This document shows, piece after piece, positions 18,508 to 26,982 of a DNA stretch of 64,000 bases; position 1 is the first letter of the stretch; the number at the start of each line of letters is the position of its first letter. Location of the stretch: positions 144,676 to 208,675 of the forward strand of contig CAIRZB010000084.1 of assembly GCA_903882935.1 (NCBI GenBank), read 5' to 3'. The notes beneath the pieces were generated by a model. It made no database searches. It was not told the DNA's origin and saw nothing but the letters and a program-made list of their open reading frames with translations. A program made the position numbers and the translations under genes. The stretch comes from an uncultured Parafilimonas sp. (GTDB taxonomy: Bacteria; Bacteroidota; Bacteroidia; Chitinophagales; Chitinophagaceae).

Positions 18508-19748
18508 ATATAATCCATTACCTGCTGGGTTGCACCAGCGCCTGCTTTTATATAATTGCCTGCCTTGTTGCAGGCATTTTTATACAACTGGCTGTCGCTT
18601 AGCAGGGCATCAAAGCGCTGTTCCAATTCCAACGCGCTACTTACGGTAAATGCCCCGCCTTCATCCACCAACCCCACCACTTCAATATATTTTTCAAAAA
18701 CAGGCCCAAACACAACAGGTTTATAAAAAACAGCCGCTTCGGCCACATTGTGTACACCCTTCTCCCCAAAACCACCACCCACATAACATACGGTGGCACT
18801 TAAATAAAGGTATTTAAGCATGCCAATGTTATCTATTATCAACGTTTTAACGTTGGGTGCAATAGCCTCTTTGTTTTGTATTTTTTTTACATATTGGCTA
18901 TACCGGATAGAATGTTTGTAAAAAGCGTCACATTCCTTTAGCCGGTCGTCTCCAATATCGTGGGGGGCAACAATAAAGCGGTAATCCAAGTGCGTATTTG
19001 CGTAATGGCCAAGCTCCTCGTCATCGTCCGTCCAAGTACTGCCGGCAACTATTACGGGCCTACCGCCGCAAAACGCTTCAATCTCCTTATAGGGCTGGGC
19101 CTTGGCGGCAATTTCCAACACCCTATCAAAGCGGGTGTCCCCTCCAATGGAAACATTTTTAACACCCACCGTCTCCAGCAAGTTTGCGGAATCCTCCGTT
19201 TGCACAAACAAATGGGTAAAACAGGCCAGCATGGCCCTGTGCAGGCCACCGTACCATTTAAAAAATGGCTGCTGGGGCCTAAATATACCCGATGCCAACA
19301 ATATGGGTATGTTAAGCACACGGCCCCTCTGCAAGTAGTAATACCAAAACTCGTACTTAATAAAAATCACCAGCTTTGGCTGCACGCAGTCATAAAAACG
19401 CCTTGCGGCAGCCGCCGAATCCATCGGCAGGTAAAAAACATAATCGGCACCCTTATAGGCTTTCTGCACCTCGTAACCGGAGGGCGAAAAAAAAGTGAGC
19501 AGAATTTTATAATTGGGGTAATGGGTTCTTATAGCTTCGATAATGGGCCTTCCCTGTTCAAACTCACCCAGCGAGGCACAGTGCACCCATATTTTTTTGG
19601 CGGGGTCGCGTTGGGTGTTAAATGCAATATGGTCCAGTATGTTCTTTCTACCCTTAACCCACAAGCGTGCTTTGCTGTTAACCAGAGAAAGTATTCGGGC
19701 ACCTATGGGGTACAACTTAATAAACAGTAAATAAAAAAGTTTGCCCAT
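18480..19748 (-). CDS. waaA: 3-deoxy-D-manno-octulosonic-acid (Kdo) transferase
   Basis: Transfers Kdo from CMP-Kdo to lipid IVA at the inner membrane, making the LPS inner core. The protein has an N-terminal membrane anchor (GKLFYLLFIKLYPIGARIL) and the WaaA/KdtA signature KIWVHCASLGEFEQGRPIIEAI, whose Glu is the catalytic base, then a C-terminal GT-B domain with VIVAGSTWTDDDEEL, VCYVGGGFGEKGVHN and EAAVFYKPVVFGP. I start at the ATG at 19748 (MGKLF), which gives the usual 422 residues; the longer frame needs a TTG 39 bases upstream. Confidence 0.93.
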   Translation of the reverse strand: MGKLFYLLFIKLYPIGARILSLVNSKARLWVKGRKNILDHIAFNTQRDPAKKIWVHCASLGEFEQGRPIIEAIRTHYPNYKILLTFFSPSGYEVQKAYKGADYVFYLPMDSAAAARRFYDCVQPKLVIFIKYEFWYYYLQRGRVLNIPILLASGIFRPQQPFFKWYGGLHRAMLACFTHLFVQTEDSANLLETVGVKNVSIGGDTRFDRVLEIAAKAQPYKEIEAFCGGRPVIVAGSTWTDDDEELGHYANTHLDYRFIVAPHDIGDDRLKECDAFYKHSIRYSQYVKKIQNKEAIAPNVKTLIIDNIGMLKYLYLSATVCYVGGGFGEKGVHNVAEAAVFYKPVVFGPVFEKYIEVVGLVDEGGAFTVSSALELEQRFDALLSDSQLYKNACNKAGNYIKAGAGATQQVMDYIQANRLLTN

Positions 19749-19902
19749 GCTAAGCTGCTTGTTAAAAGGGCAAGATAATTCATTCAACGAGTATGCTAAA
19801 ATGTTCTTTGTCCGTATTTCACTGATTTTGTTAACAAAAAACCATGGTGCCTATCAATAAATACTAAGGCTAGTTTATTTATTTGTTCGCCCCATTTGCT
19901 AA

Positions 19903-20346
19903 TTACCCTTGGTCTGTTTTACCCAACTTTAACACCGCCATGGTAAGCCTGCTTACGCAAACAGTGCGGTTAAACTCATCGGTTATTTCAATACCCCACA
20001 CCCGGGTGGTACCGCCTATGTGCAAGGGCCTTGCGGTTCCGATTACCGTACCCTGTTTTACCGAGCGTATGTGGTTGGCATTAACATCCAGCCCCACACA
20101 GGCAAAACTTAACGGCTCAACCACTAGGTTGGCGGCTATGCTGCCCAGCGTTTCGGCCAATACTACATTGGCCCCGCCGCGCAGCACGCCCATGGGTTGC
20201 TTGGTGCGGTGGTCTACAGGCATGGAGCCTTTCAAAAAATCGGGCCCCAACTCGGTAAATACAACGCCCAAATGGCTGGCCATATTGCCAAGGCTAAGCG
20301 CGTGTATAGTTTCCAAGGTATAAGGCTTAAACCAAATAGATGCCAT
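19903..20346 (-). CDS. Hotdog-fold acyl-CoA thioesterase (PaaI/YbdB/MenI type)
   Basis: A 147-residue hotdog-fold enzyme. The RGGANVVLAETLGSIAANL helix, with the catalytic Glu in ETLGS, and the VDVNANH-like GLDVNANHIRSV segment are typical of the PaaI/YbdB/MenI group, which hydrolyses aromatic or 1,4-dihydroxy-2-naphthoyl-CoA. A MenI role in menaquinone synthesis is plausible for a Bacteroidota but unsupported by neighbours. An aldo/keto reductase lies 39 bases upstream on the same strand, so the two may be cotranscribed. Confidence 0.85.
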   Translation of the reverse strand: MASIWFKPYTLETIHALSLGNMASHLGVVFTELGPDFLKGSMPVDHRTKQPMGVLRGGANVVLAETLGSIAANLVVEPLSFACVGLDVNANHIRSVKQGTVIGTARPLHIGGTTRVWGIEITDEFNRTVCVSRLTMAVLKLGKTDQG

Positions 20347-20385
20347 AGTATATTTTTAAAGCCCAGGGCCAAGCCCGGGTGCTGG

Positions 20386-21162
20386 TTACGGCTTACAAAG
20401 GCTAAAAATTTGCCGCATGTCTTCATCAGCCAATTCAAAATCAAATACTTGCATGTTTTCCATACAGTGCTTTCCAGTGGATGCCTTGGGTATGGCTGCT
20501 ACGTTTTTTTGTTGCAAAAGCCAGCGCAATACTATCTGGCTGCCTGTTCTGTTGTACTGGGCGGCCAGTTGTTGTATCAACGGTTCATTCAATACCGCAC
20601 CCCTTGCCAGTGGGCTGTATGCGGTAAGTACCATGTTTTGCTGTTGCAGGTAGCCGGCCAAGTCTGCTAAGCATTTGTGCGGGTTATATTCCACCTGGTT
20701 GCAGCTTATCGGTGCAAATTGCAAGGCAGCCCCACATTGGGCTAGGTTAAAGTTGCTTACCCCAACATGTTTGGCGTATTGCTTTTCGTAACACTCAAGT
20801 AGCAAGCCAAGCGCCAGCTTGTTGGTTTCTTCATCGGCGGGCCAATGCAGCAACAATAAGTCAACGGCGTTAACTTTTAATTTGCGCAGGCTTTCCTGCA
20901 CCCCCGGCACAAACAGCTTTTTGGTAAAACTACTGGGCCAAACCTTTGTGGTCAAAAAAACCTCCGCCTTGGCAATGCCCGCGTTTTTAATGGCAGTGCC
21001 AACCTCCGCCTCGTTGTCGTAAAATGCGGCGGTGTCAATATGCCGGTACCCTAAGCCAATGGCTTCTGCAATGGCTTGCTCGCCAACCCTACCAGTAAGT
21101 TTATAGGTACCCAGCCCCAACGCCGGTATTTTCAAATTTCCACATTGCATTACTTTCTGCAT
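20386..21162 (-). CDS. Aldo/keto reductase
   Basis: A 258-residue NADPH-dependent carbonyl reductase with an (alpha/beta)8 barrel. The catalytic set is visible: Asp and Tyr in HIDTAAFYDNE, Lys in FLTTKVWP, His in LLLHWPAD; the cofactor site appears as AIPKASTGKH. It is slightly shorter than the usual 275-320 residues because the C-terminal loop that shapes the substrate pocket is short. It is probably cotranscribed with the downstream thioesterase gene. The substrate is unknown. Confidence 0.9.
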   Translation of the reverse strand: MQKVMQCGNLKIPALGLGTYKLTGRVGEQAIAEAIGLGYRHIDTAAFYDNEAEVGTAIKNAGIAKAEVFLTTKVWPSSFTKKLFVPGVQESLRKLKVNAVDLLLLHWPADEETNKLALGLLLECYEKQYAKHVGVSNFNLAQCGAALQFAPISCNQVEYNPHKCLADLAGYLQQQNMVLTAYSPLARGAVLNEPLIQQLAAQYNRTGSQIVLRWLLQQKNVAAIPKASTGKHCMENMQVFDFELADEDMRQIFSLCKP

Positions 21163-21216
21163 GCCGGTACTTTTTTACATTGCATGGTATTACACAAACC
21201 TAAATGATATTTTCAC

Positions 21217-21924
21217 ATGAGCGATGTGTTGGGCCGTGCAATTTGGGATTATTACCACAAAAAAAAACCCGCTAAGTTATGGATACACAATACTTATGGG
21301 CCAAAAGAGGAGATGCCGGTGGAGGTATACTTTAGGGATACGGGCAATATGCCGCCGCTGGAGGTAAAAGCAATGGCACAATGCAGGGGTACCGTGCTAG
21401 ATATTGGCGCTGGCGCGGGCAGCCACGCGCTTTATTTGCAACAGCAAGGCTTAGATGTTACGGCCATGGACATTTCTCCCTCCGCCGCAAAAGTAATGGC
21501 CGACCGAGGCGTGGCCCAAGTGGTGCAGGCGGACATATTTTTATACACCGAAAAAAAATTCGACACCCTACTGCTGCTGATGAACGGCATAGGCCTGGCA
21601 GGCAGTATAACCAAACTGCGTATTTTTTTAAGGCATGCCAAAAAACTGCTGCTGCCTGGCGGCCAGCTGGTTTTTGACTCATCAGACATAGCCTACTTGT
21701 ACGAGGACAAATTGCCGGCCAACGGCACCTATTATGGAGAACTGGCTTACGAATATGCGTATAAAGGCCAAAAATCGGGCTGGTTTAATTGGTTGTATGT
21801 TGACAAAGCAACACTTGCCCAAACCGCCCTGGCGGAAGGTTGGGATACGGAAATACTTTTTGACGACGGCGCAGACCAATACTTGGCAAAACTAACACTC
21901 GCTGTAGACCGACAGCAGTTTTAA
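21217..21924 (+). CDS. Class I SAM-dependent methyltransferase
   Basis: A 235-residue methyltransferase. Motif I is TVLDIGAGAGSHALYLQQ, the strand-2 acidic residue follows in VTAMDIS, and FDTLLLLMNGIGL is the post-II segment. The N-terminal WDYYHKKKPAKLWIHNTYGPKEEMPVEVYFR resembles small Bacteroidota methyltransferases of unknown substrate. It is transcribed divergently from the aldo/keto reductase gene (55 bases apart). Confidence 0.82.
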   Translation: MSDVLGRAIWDYYHKKKPAKLWIHNTYGPKEEMPVEVYFRDTGNMPPLEVKAMAQCRGTVLDIGAGAGSHALYLQQQGLDVTAMDISPSAAKVMADRGVAQVVQADIFLYTEKKFDTLLLLMNGIGLAGSITKLRIFLRHAKKLLLPGGQLVFDSSDIAYLYEDKLPANGTYYGELAYEYAYKGQKSGWFNWLYVDKATLAQTALAEGWDTEILFDDGADQYLAKLTLAVDRQQF

Positions 21925-22041
21925 ACACCCACCAAATGACCATTTTACGCACAAACGAAGGGCAATCTCAAAAATTAACATTGGAAATAAAGATTGTATG
22001 TTAACTTTATATTATTAAATTGTAAACAAATTAATAATAAT

Positions 22042-22410
22042 ATGGACAAAAAAGACTTTCGCGCCCAAATTGAAACAAAACTAGAAACAGCCCTTGCCGA
22101 ATTTAGCAAAGGCATCGGGGAAAAAAAATTTAAAAAGCATATTAAAAAAGCCAGCAAACTATTAGCGGAGGGCCTTACCGGCACAACAGCTGCCGAAGAA
22201 ACCAAGCCCGCCGAACAAGCGGCTGCAAAACCAATAAAACAGCCCAAGGCAAAAAAGGTAGCTGCCAAAACCGCAAAATCAGAAAAAGCAGAAAAGATTG
22301 TGGTACTGCCAGTAAAAAAAGCCGCAAAAAAGGCCGCCCCAAAAAAAGCAAGCAAGGCAACAACCAAAGTAGCAAAAACCAAGAAGATTTCAGAAGCCCC
22401 AACATTATAG
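22042..22410 (+). CDS. Lys/Ala-rich histone H1-like protein
   Basis: A 122-residue basic protein. The first ~50 residues (MDKKDFRAQIETKLETALAE) form an amphipathic helical head; the rest is a Lys/Ala/Pro tail with repeated KKAAKKAAPKKA-type motifs like the C-terminal tail of eukaryotic H1 and bacterial Hc1-type proteins. It probably binds DNA or RNA non-specifically (inference). I chose the ATG at 22042 because the 16 codons of open frame upstream are not conserved-looking and sit in AT-rich promoter-like sequence. Confidence 0.75.
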   Translation: MDKKDFRAQIETKLETALAEFSKGIGEKKFKKHIKKASKLLAEGLTGTTAAEETKPAEQAAAKPIKQPKAKKVAAKTAKSEKAEKIVVLPVKKAAKKAAPKKASKATTKVAKTKKISEAPTL

Positions 22411-22492
22411 CAAACACGCATTCGAGGTAATAAAATACCACGCCGGTATACGTTACCAACAAAATAGGTTATGTTATTGGTGTGGGTGTTTT

Positions 22493-22774
22493 TTAGGCGT
22501 AAAATATTTGTGTTGATTTTTTCTCAAAAGCATATTGCTGCCATTGATTGCCGTCGCTCGATAGCAGCAACTGGTATTTGCCGCTATCCATAAGGCTAAG
22601 CCGCAGCTGAACCATCGGCCCTCTAAAAGAACCTTGGCGAACCAACCTTTCATCTTTAGTACAAATACGGTATTCAAAGTTTTTAGTACGCAACACATTG
22701 TTGTTTATTTCTATCAACATGTGGTCGTACACTATATCAGTTACTGATATAGCCGCTTGCTGAAATATTTGCAT
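22493..22774 (-). CDS. Small hypothetical protein
   Basis: A 93-residue protein with an alternating hydrophobic/polar pattern (DHMLIEINNNVLRTKNFEYRI, MVQLRLSLMDSGKYQLLLSS) suggesting a small all-beta fold. It carries no signal peptide or membrane segment. Such short single-domain proteins with LxxSxDGxxW endings occur in Bacteroidota without known function. It is convergent with the histone-like gene. Codon use is normal for the window, so I consider it real. Confidence 0.55.
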   Translation of the reverse strand: MQIFQQAAISVTDIVYDHMLIEINNNVLRTKNFEYRICTKDERLVRQGSFRGPMVQLRLSLMDSGKYQLLLSSDGNQWQQYAFEKKSTQIFYA

Positions 22775-22990
22775 GGATGGGGGAATTTTTTAATCCGAGT
22801 TAAAAATAACAAATATTTACAACAAAAAAAACAATGCTGGTTTCTTAATGGAAAATTAATATTTATTTTTTTAATGCGTAGTTAGTGTATATTTTCAATA
22901 ACTTATTATTATAGCGCCAGCAACAAGGCAATTAAAATAACACTTGAATGAGTGCTTTTACCGTCTCAAACAACAATCGCTAATAACTAA

Positions 22991-23021
22991 TTGGCACATT
23001 AGCCGTTTGACACTATATTTG
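22991..23021 (+). promoter_or_regulatory. Bacteroidota-type promoter of pdhA
   Basis: TTGG at 22991-22994 and TATATTTG at 23014-23021 are separated by exactly 19 bases, matching the Bacteroidota TTTG-N19-TAnnTTTG sigma-ABfr promoter. It places transcription start a few bases before the GTG start codon of pdhA at 23041, giving a very short leader. Confidence 0.7.
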
Positions 23022-23040
23022 CCCCTCAAATTTTACCAAC

Positions 23041-24036
23041 GTGGCAACTAAGTTTTCTAAAGAAACATACCTGTACTGGTACGAGCTGATGCAGCTGATA
23101 CGCCAGTTTGAGCTGAAAGCAGAAGAAATGTATAAAATGGCGGGTAAAATACGTGGCTTTTTCCATGCCTACGTGGGCCAGGAAGCCATCGCCGCAGGTT
23201 GCATGACCGCCACTAGGTCTGAAGACCCATTTATTACCGCCTACCGCGACCATGGTTTGGCATTGGCTAAAGGTGTTAGCCCTAATGCCTGCATGGCAGA
23301 GTTGTACGGTAAGGCCACCGGTTGCGCCAAAGGCAAGGGAGGCAGCATGCACTTTTTTAGCAAAGAACACAGCTTTTTTGGTGGCCACGGTATTGTGGGC
23401 GCACAAATAGGCACCGGTGCCGGTTTGGCTTTTGCCGAGCAATACAAAGGTACCGACAATGTGGTGCTGTGTTTTTTTGGCGACGGTGCTGCGCGCCAGG
23501 GCATTTTGCACGAAACCTTTAACTTGGCCATGTTGTGGAAATTGCCCGTGATTTTTATTTGCGAGAATAATCACTACGCAATGGGTACTTCAATTGAGCG
23601 CACATCCAATGTGCATGACATTTATAAATTGGCAGATGCTTACGAAATGCCCGGTGACAAAGTGGACGGCATGACCCCCGAGGCCGTGCATGATGCAGTT
23701 GCCCGTGCCGTAAAAAGGGCACGCGAAGGTGGTGGGCCAACACTGCTGGAAATGAAGACTTACCGGTACAAAGGCCATTCCATATCCGACCCGCAAAAAT
23801 ACCGCACCAAAGAGGAAGTAGAAGAATACAAGGAAAAAGACCCCTTGGCCATTGTTTTGGATACCATTCAAACAAATGCCTTTGCCACCGACGAAGAACT
23901 GGCAGCCATCGACAGCCGGATTGCCGCCGTGGTAGAAGAAACCGTTCGCTTCGCTGAGGAAAGCCCTTGGCCGGATGACAGCGAAGTACTGAAGGATGTT
24001 TATATTGACCAAGACTATCCTTTTATAGTTGATTAA
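23041..24036 (+). CDS. pdhA: Pyruvate dehydrogenase E1 component, alpha subunit
   Basis: Thiamine-diphosphate-dependent decarboxylation of pyruvate within the pyruvate dehydrogenase complex. The 331-residue protein has the ThDP motif from GDGAARQG (GDG at 147-149) to CENN, the HAYVGQEAIAAG segment, ITAYRDHG and the phosphorylation-loop-like YRYKGHSISDPQKYRT. The beta and E2 subunits are not next door, as is common in Bacteroidota where E1 alpha is separate. The start is GTG at 23041, supported by a promoter whose -7 box ends 19 bases upstream. Confidence 0.95.
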   Translation: MATKFSKETYLYWYELMQLIRQFELKAEEMYKMAGKIRGFFHAYVGQEAIAAGCMTATRSEDPFITAYRDHGLALAKGVSPNACMAELYGKATGCAKGKGGSMHFFSKEHSFFGGHGIVGAQIGTGAGLAFAEQYKGTDNVVLCFFGDGAARQGILHETFNLAMLWKLPVIFICENNHYAMGTSIERTSNVHDIYKLADAYEMPGDKVDGMTPEAVHDAVARAVKRAREGGGPTLLEMKTYRYKGHSISDPQKYRTKEEVEEYKEKDPLAIVLDTIQTNAFATDEELAAIDSRIAAVVEETVRFAEESPWPDDSEVLKDVYIDQDYPFIVD

Positions 24037-24099
24037 TTTTTACCGTTCATTTTCTAATAAGTACATTTATTCCCTTCAATTTGAATTTAACACTTAGCT

Positions 24100-24807
24100 A
24101 TGTCTGATATTAATGAGGAAAAGAAGCATTTGGGCCACCAAGCAGAAGAAACCGATCCCCTGTTAAAGGCTAAAAACATTTTCGAGAAATATGCAAAACC
24201 GGTTGCCATCTTGGTGGCTGCAGTTATTGTAGTTGTAGGCGGTTGGTACAGCTATAAAACATTTATTGTTGCCCCCAACGAGGAAAAAGCCTCTTTGAGC
24301 ATGTATAAAGCGGAAGAGTACTTTAGGATGGATTCGTCAAAGCTTGCGTTAAACGGCGATGGTGTACATAAAGGGTTTATATACATTATCAATAACTTTG
24401 GCGGCACTAAAGCAGGTAACCTTGCCAAGTACTATGCTGGCATTTGCTATTTAAAAACAGGCGATTTTAATAATGCCGTAAAATATTTGGAAGGCTTTAG
24501 CACCAGTGCAAAACAAATTCAAATGATGGCTTACGGCACATTAGCCGATGCCTATAGCGAATTAGGCAAAAAGGAAGACGCGATAAAAAAATACCAAGAG
24601 GCGGCTACCACATTCACGAATGACGAAGTTAATTCCTCTGAATACCTTTTCAGGGCTGCTGCACTGTCTGAAATAAACGGGAATACACAGCAAGCCGTTG
24701 AACTGTATAAAAAATTAAAATCACAATTCCCCAATACGCAGCATGGCAGGGATGCGGATAAATACATCCACCGCCTGTCTGACGAAACAGGGTTAACAAC
24801 AAAATAA
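24100..24807 (+). CDS. Membrane-anchored tetratricopeptide repeat protein
   Basis: A 235-residue protein: a cytoplasmic acidic N-terminus (~38 residues), one membrane helix (PVAILVAAVIVVVGGWYSY), then TPR-type helices (AKYYAGICYLKTGDFNNAVKY, AYGTLADAYSELGKKEDAI, LFRAAALSEINGNTQQAVEL). Its topology resembles YfgM-like ancillary chaperone/TPR proteins and many Bacteroidota hypotheticals. The stop codon overlaps the ATG of ribH by one base (TAATG), so the two are translationally coupled. Confidence 0.85.
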   Translation: MSDINEEKKHLGHQAEETDPLLKAKNIFEKYAKPVAILVAAVIVVVGGWYSYKTFIVAPNEEKASLSMYKAEEYFRMDSSKLALNGDGVHKGFIYIINNFGGTKAGNLAKYYAGICYLKTGDFNNAVKYLEGFSTSAKQIQMMAYGTLADAYSELGKKEDAIKKYQEAATTFTNDEVNSSEYLFRAAALSEINGNTQQAVELYKKLKSQFPNTQHGRDADKYIHRLSDETGLTTK

Positions 24808-25295
24808 TGGCGTCACAAGGCAATACGGCATTAACCAAAGGCATCCCTATAATAAAGGATGCCTTTGTAGTTATTGTTAAAACAGAATGGAATGCGGCGA
24901 TAGTGGACACACTAGAAAACGGCTGCAAAGAAATATTACACGGGTTTGGCGCAGCAACAGCCACCTTGCTGGTGCCGGGTGCCGTTGAGATTGGTTTTGC
25001 AGTAAAAGCTTACGCAAAAAGCGGAAACAGGGCCGCAGATGCGTTTATAACACTGGGTACGGTAATAAGGGGCGATACCCCCCATTTTGACTATGTGTGC
25101 AAGGCAGTTACCGATTCGGTTACCGCATTAAACCTAACACTGGACGCACCGGTGATTTTTGGCGTGTTGACCGTAGAAAATGAAGAACAGGCTTTTGAAA
25201 GAATTGGGGGCAAACACGGCCACAAAGGGGAAGAAGCCGCTGTTACCGCATTAAAAATGATAGCACTGAACAGGGCTTTAAAGAATGAACTTTAG
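24807..25295 (+). CDS. ribH: 6,7-dimethyl-8-ribityllumazine synthase
   Basis: Condenses 5-amino-6-ribitylaminouracil with dihydroxybutanone phosphate in riboflavin synthesis. The 162-residue protein shows the substrate-binding VKTEWNAAIVDTL (F/W-N), LLVPGAVEIGFAVKA, the catalytic GTVIRGDTPHFDYVCK, and PVIFGVLTVENEEQAFER with GHKGEEAA. It begins at the ATG that overlaps the TPR gene stop. A perfect 10-bp hairpin lies within codons 11-20 (24837-24866). Confidence 0.95.
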   Translation: MASQGNTALTKGIPIIKDAFVVIVKTEWNAAIVDTLENGCKEILHGFGAATATLLVPGAVEIGFAVKAYAKSGNRAADAFITLGTVIRGDTPHFDYVCKAVTDSVTALNLTLDAPVIFGVLTVENEEQAFERIGGKHGHKGEEAAVTALKMIALNRALKNEL

Positions 25296-25361
25296 CACTT
25301 TGCCTTTTATGCACTGGTAACCCCGCTTTTTAAAACATAAAACGGCTTTTTTCCGCAGATA

Positions 25362-25532
25362 TTGGTGCTTTCCACCAACATCCATTATCTGGGGATGACA
25401 ATACCAAACCGGTAAAGCTTAATTGACCTGCAGCGATGTTGGTGTTTTCACCTACATCGATTATATAGGATTGACGGCAAGTTGATGGCAAATCTGCCAG
25501 CCTGTAAACGGGTCTTATTGGTGAAAATACCA
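25362..25532. repeat. Degenerate third copy of the TTGGTG/CACCAA dispersed element
   Basis: This intergenic stretch shares ordered blocks with the copies at 28596 and 61957: a TTGGTG…CACCAACA hairpin (25362-25380), a GGGG.TGACAATACCA block, an internal second TTGGTGTTTTCACC hairpin near 25440, and a closing TTGGTGAAAATACCAA hairpin at 25518-25533. The terminal ATCCGCTATT repeats of the other copies are absent, so it is an eroded or variant copy. It fills the gap between ribH and the LutA-like gene. Confidence 0.6.
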
Positions 25533-25590
25533 AAAAATGAAAAGTCCTTTATGCTGTACAAGAATTGGGAATGGGACAAAATGTAAAACA

Positions 25591-26394
25591 ATGAACGAAG
25601 CCACAAATGCATTTACGAAGCCGCAGGCTACCCCTTTAGGTGCAAAGGACTCCTATGGAGTACGCGACGGGGGCATTAATGTTCAAATATTTGTGCCTTG
25701 CTTTGTTGACCAGCTATACCCCACTGTGGCCTTTAATATGGTAAAGGTTTTAAAAAAAGCGGGATGCGCCGTAACATATAACCCCAACCAAACCTGCTGC
25801 GGGCAGCCCGCCTTTAATGCCGGTTTTTGGGGCGAGGCCAAAGAGGTGTGCCGAAAATTTATCGCTGATTTTGAAGGTGGCAGTTATATTGTAGCACCAA
25901 GTGCCAGTTGCACGGGCTTTGTAAGGAACTATTACAATACATTGTTTGAAAACTCCGCCGAAAAAAATGCCGCAAAAATGCTGGGCGAGCGGTTGTTTGA
26001 GTTTTCCGAATTTATGGTAAAGGTTTTGGGGGTGTATGATGTGGGAGCCTCGTTACCCGGCAAGGCCACTTACCACGACAGCTGTGCAGGCCTGCGCGAG
26101 TGTGGTATTAAGAAAGAACCCCGCCAGTTGCTGGCCAATGTAAAAGGGCTTGAATTGGTTGAGATGACTGATGTGGAAACCTGCTGCGGTTTTGGGGGTA
26201 CATTCGCGGTTAAGTTTGAACCTATTAGTATAGGCATGGCCGACCAAAAGATTACCAACGCAACAGCAACCGGTGCAGAATACCTGATAAGCACCGATAT
26301 GAGCTGCCTGATGCACTTAGACGGGTATGCTAAAAATAAAGGCGCAAGCATACAAACCCTGCATCTTGCTGATGTGTTGGCAAGCGGATGGTAA
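25591..26394 (+). CDS. (Fe-S)-binding CCG-domain protein, LutA/YkgE-like
   Basis: Subunit of a LutABC-type L-lactate oxidation system or related CCG-domain oxidoreductase. Two cysteine-rich CCG modules are visible: TCCGQPAFNAGF with the upstream VPCFVDQL, and TCCGFGGTFAVKF with YHDSCAGLRECGIK. The conserved protein begins at INVQIFVPCFVDQLYP (codon ATT at 25675). In-frame ATGs lie at 25537 and 25591 and add 46 or 28 residues unlike the family. Part of that extension is encoded by a palindromic block (25638-25668) also seen at 34369. No lutB or lutC genes follow. Confidence 0.8.
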   Translation: MNEATNAFTKPQATPLGAKDSYGVRDGGINVQIFVPCFVDQLYPTVAFNMVKVLKKAGCAVTYNPNQTCCGQPAFNAGFWGEAKEVCRKFIADFEGGSYIVAPSASCTGFVRNYYNTLFENSAEKNAAKMLGERLFEFSEFMVKVLGVYDVGASLPGKATYHDSCAGLRECGIKKEPRQLLANVKGLELVEMTDVETCCGFGGTFAVKFEPISIGMADQKITNATATGAEYLISTDMSCLMHLDGYAKNKGASIQTLHLADVLASGW

Positions 26395-26538
26395 AGGCGG
26401 ATAAAATCGCCAGCTAACGCATTATGGTTGAATATAGCATTTTACATTTTACCGCCTCTTATTCATGGAGATTGCTAAAAGTTCATATTTTTAGCTTGTA
26501 TTTTTTTAAACACCAAATCGCCCTTAGGGCTGGATACT

Positions 26539-26949
26539 ATGGCTTACTGGCTTATAAAATCTGAACCGTTTAAATATAGTTGGGAACAGTTTGAAAAAGA
26601 CAAGCTGACTTTTTGGGACGGGGTGCGCAATTATGCAGCGCGCAATAACCTTAAAGCTATGCAGGCGGGCGACCAAGCACTGTTTTACCACAGCAACGAG
26701 GGGCTGGAAATTGTGGGCATTGCAATGGTGGCTAAGGAACACTACCAAGACCCCACCACTGACGACCCTAATTGGGTGGTGGTTGATTTTAAACCTTTCA
26801 AGAAAATTAAGAACCCAGTATCGCTTGCGCAGGTGAAGGGTGATGACCGCCTAAAAAACATGGCATTGGTGCGCCTCGGCAGGTTATCGGTGCAACCCGT
26901 TACCGACGAGGAATGGGATATTATTATGGAGTTAGGCGGAATGAAGTAG
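26539..26949 (+). CDS. EVE domain-containing protein
   Basis: A 136-residue single EVE domain, related to PUA and YTH folds and thought to bind modified bases in DNA or RNA. Typical motifs are YWLIKSEPFKYSWEQF at the N-terminus, WDGVRNYAARNNLKAMQAGD, FYHSN and GIAMVAKEHYQD, followed by PNWVVVDFKP. It is the Bacteroidota homologue of human THYN1. It is not next to a restriction or modification gene here, so a defence role is not indicated. It starts at ATG 26539. Confidence 0.93.
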   Translation: MAYWLIKSEPFKYSWEQFEKDKLTFWDGVRNYAARNNLKAMQAGDQALFYHSNEGLEIVGIAMVAKEHYQDPTTDDPNWVVVDFKPFKKIKNPVSLAQVKGDDRLKNMALVRLGRLSVQPVTDEEWDIIMELGGMK

Positions 26950-26982
26950 ACCGCAAGCTTGTTTTATTGCGCAATTATATCG

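Noticed and set aside
18960..19730. 256-codon plus-strand frame opposite waaA
   Set aside because: Long only because the Kdo transferase gene leaves the antisense frame open; no motif or start signal.
21975..22421. 148-codon minus-strand hydrophobic frame opposite the histone-like gene
   Set aside because: Phe/Leu/Ala-rich translation is the expected antisense of Lys-rich codons (AAA/AAG read as TTT/CTT), not a membrane protein.
25296..25536. FMN riboswitch or CRISPR near ribH
   Set aside because: The hairpins here belong to the dispersed TTGGTG element; no FMN-riboswitch core and no regularly spaced repeats with unique spacers.
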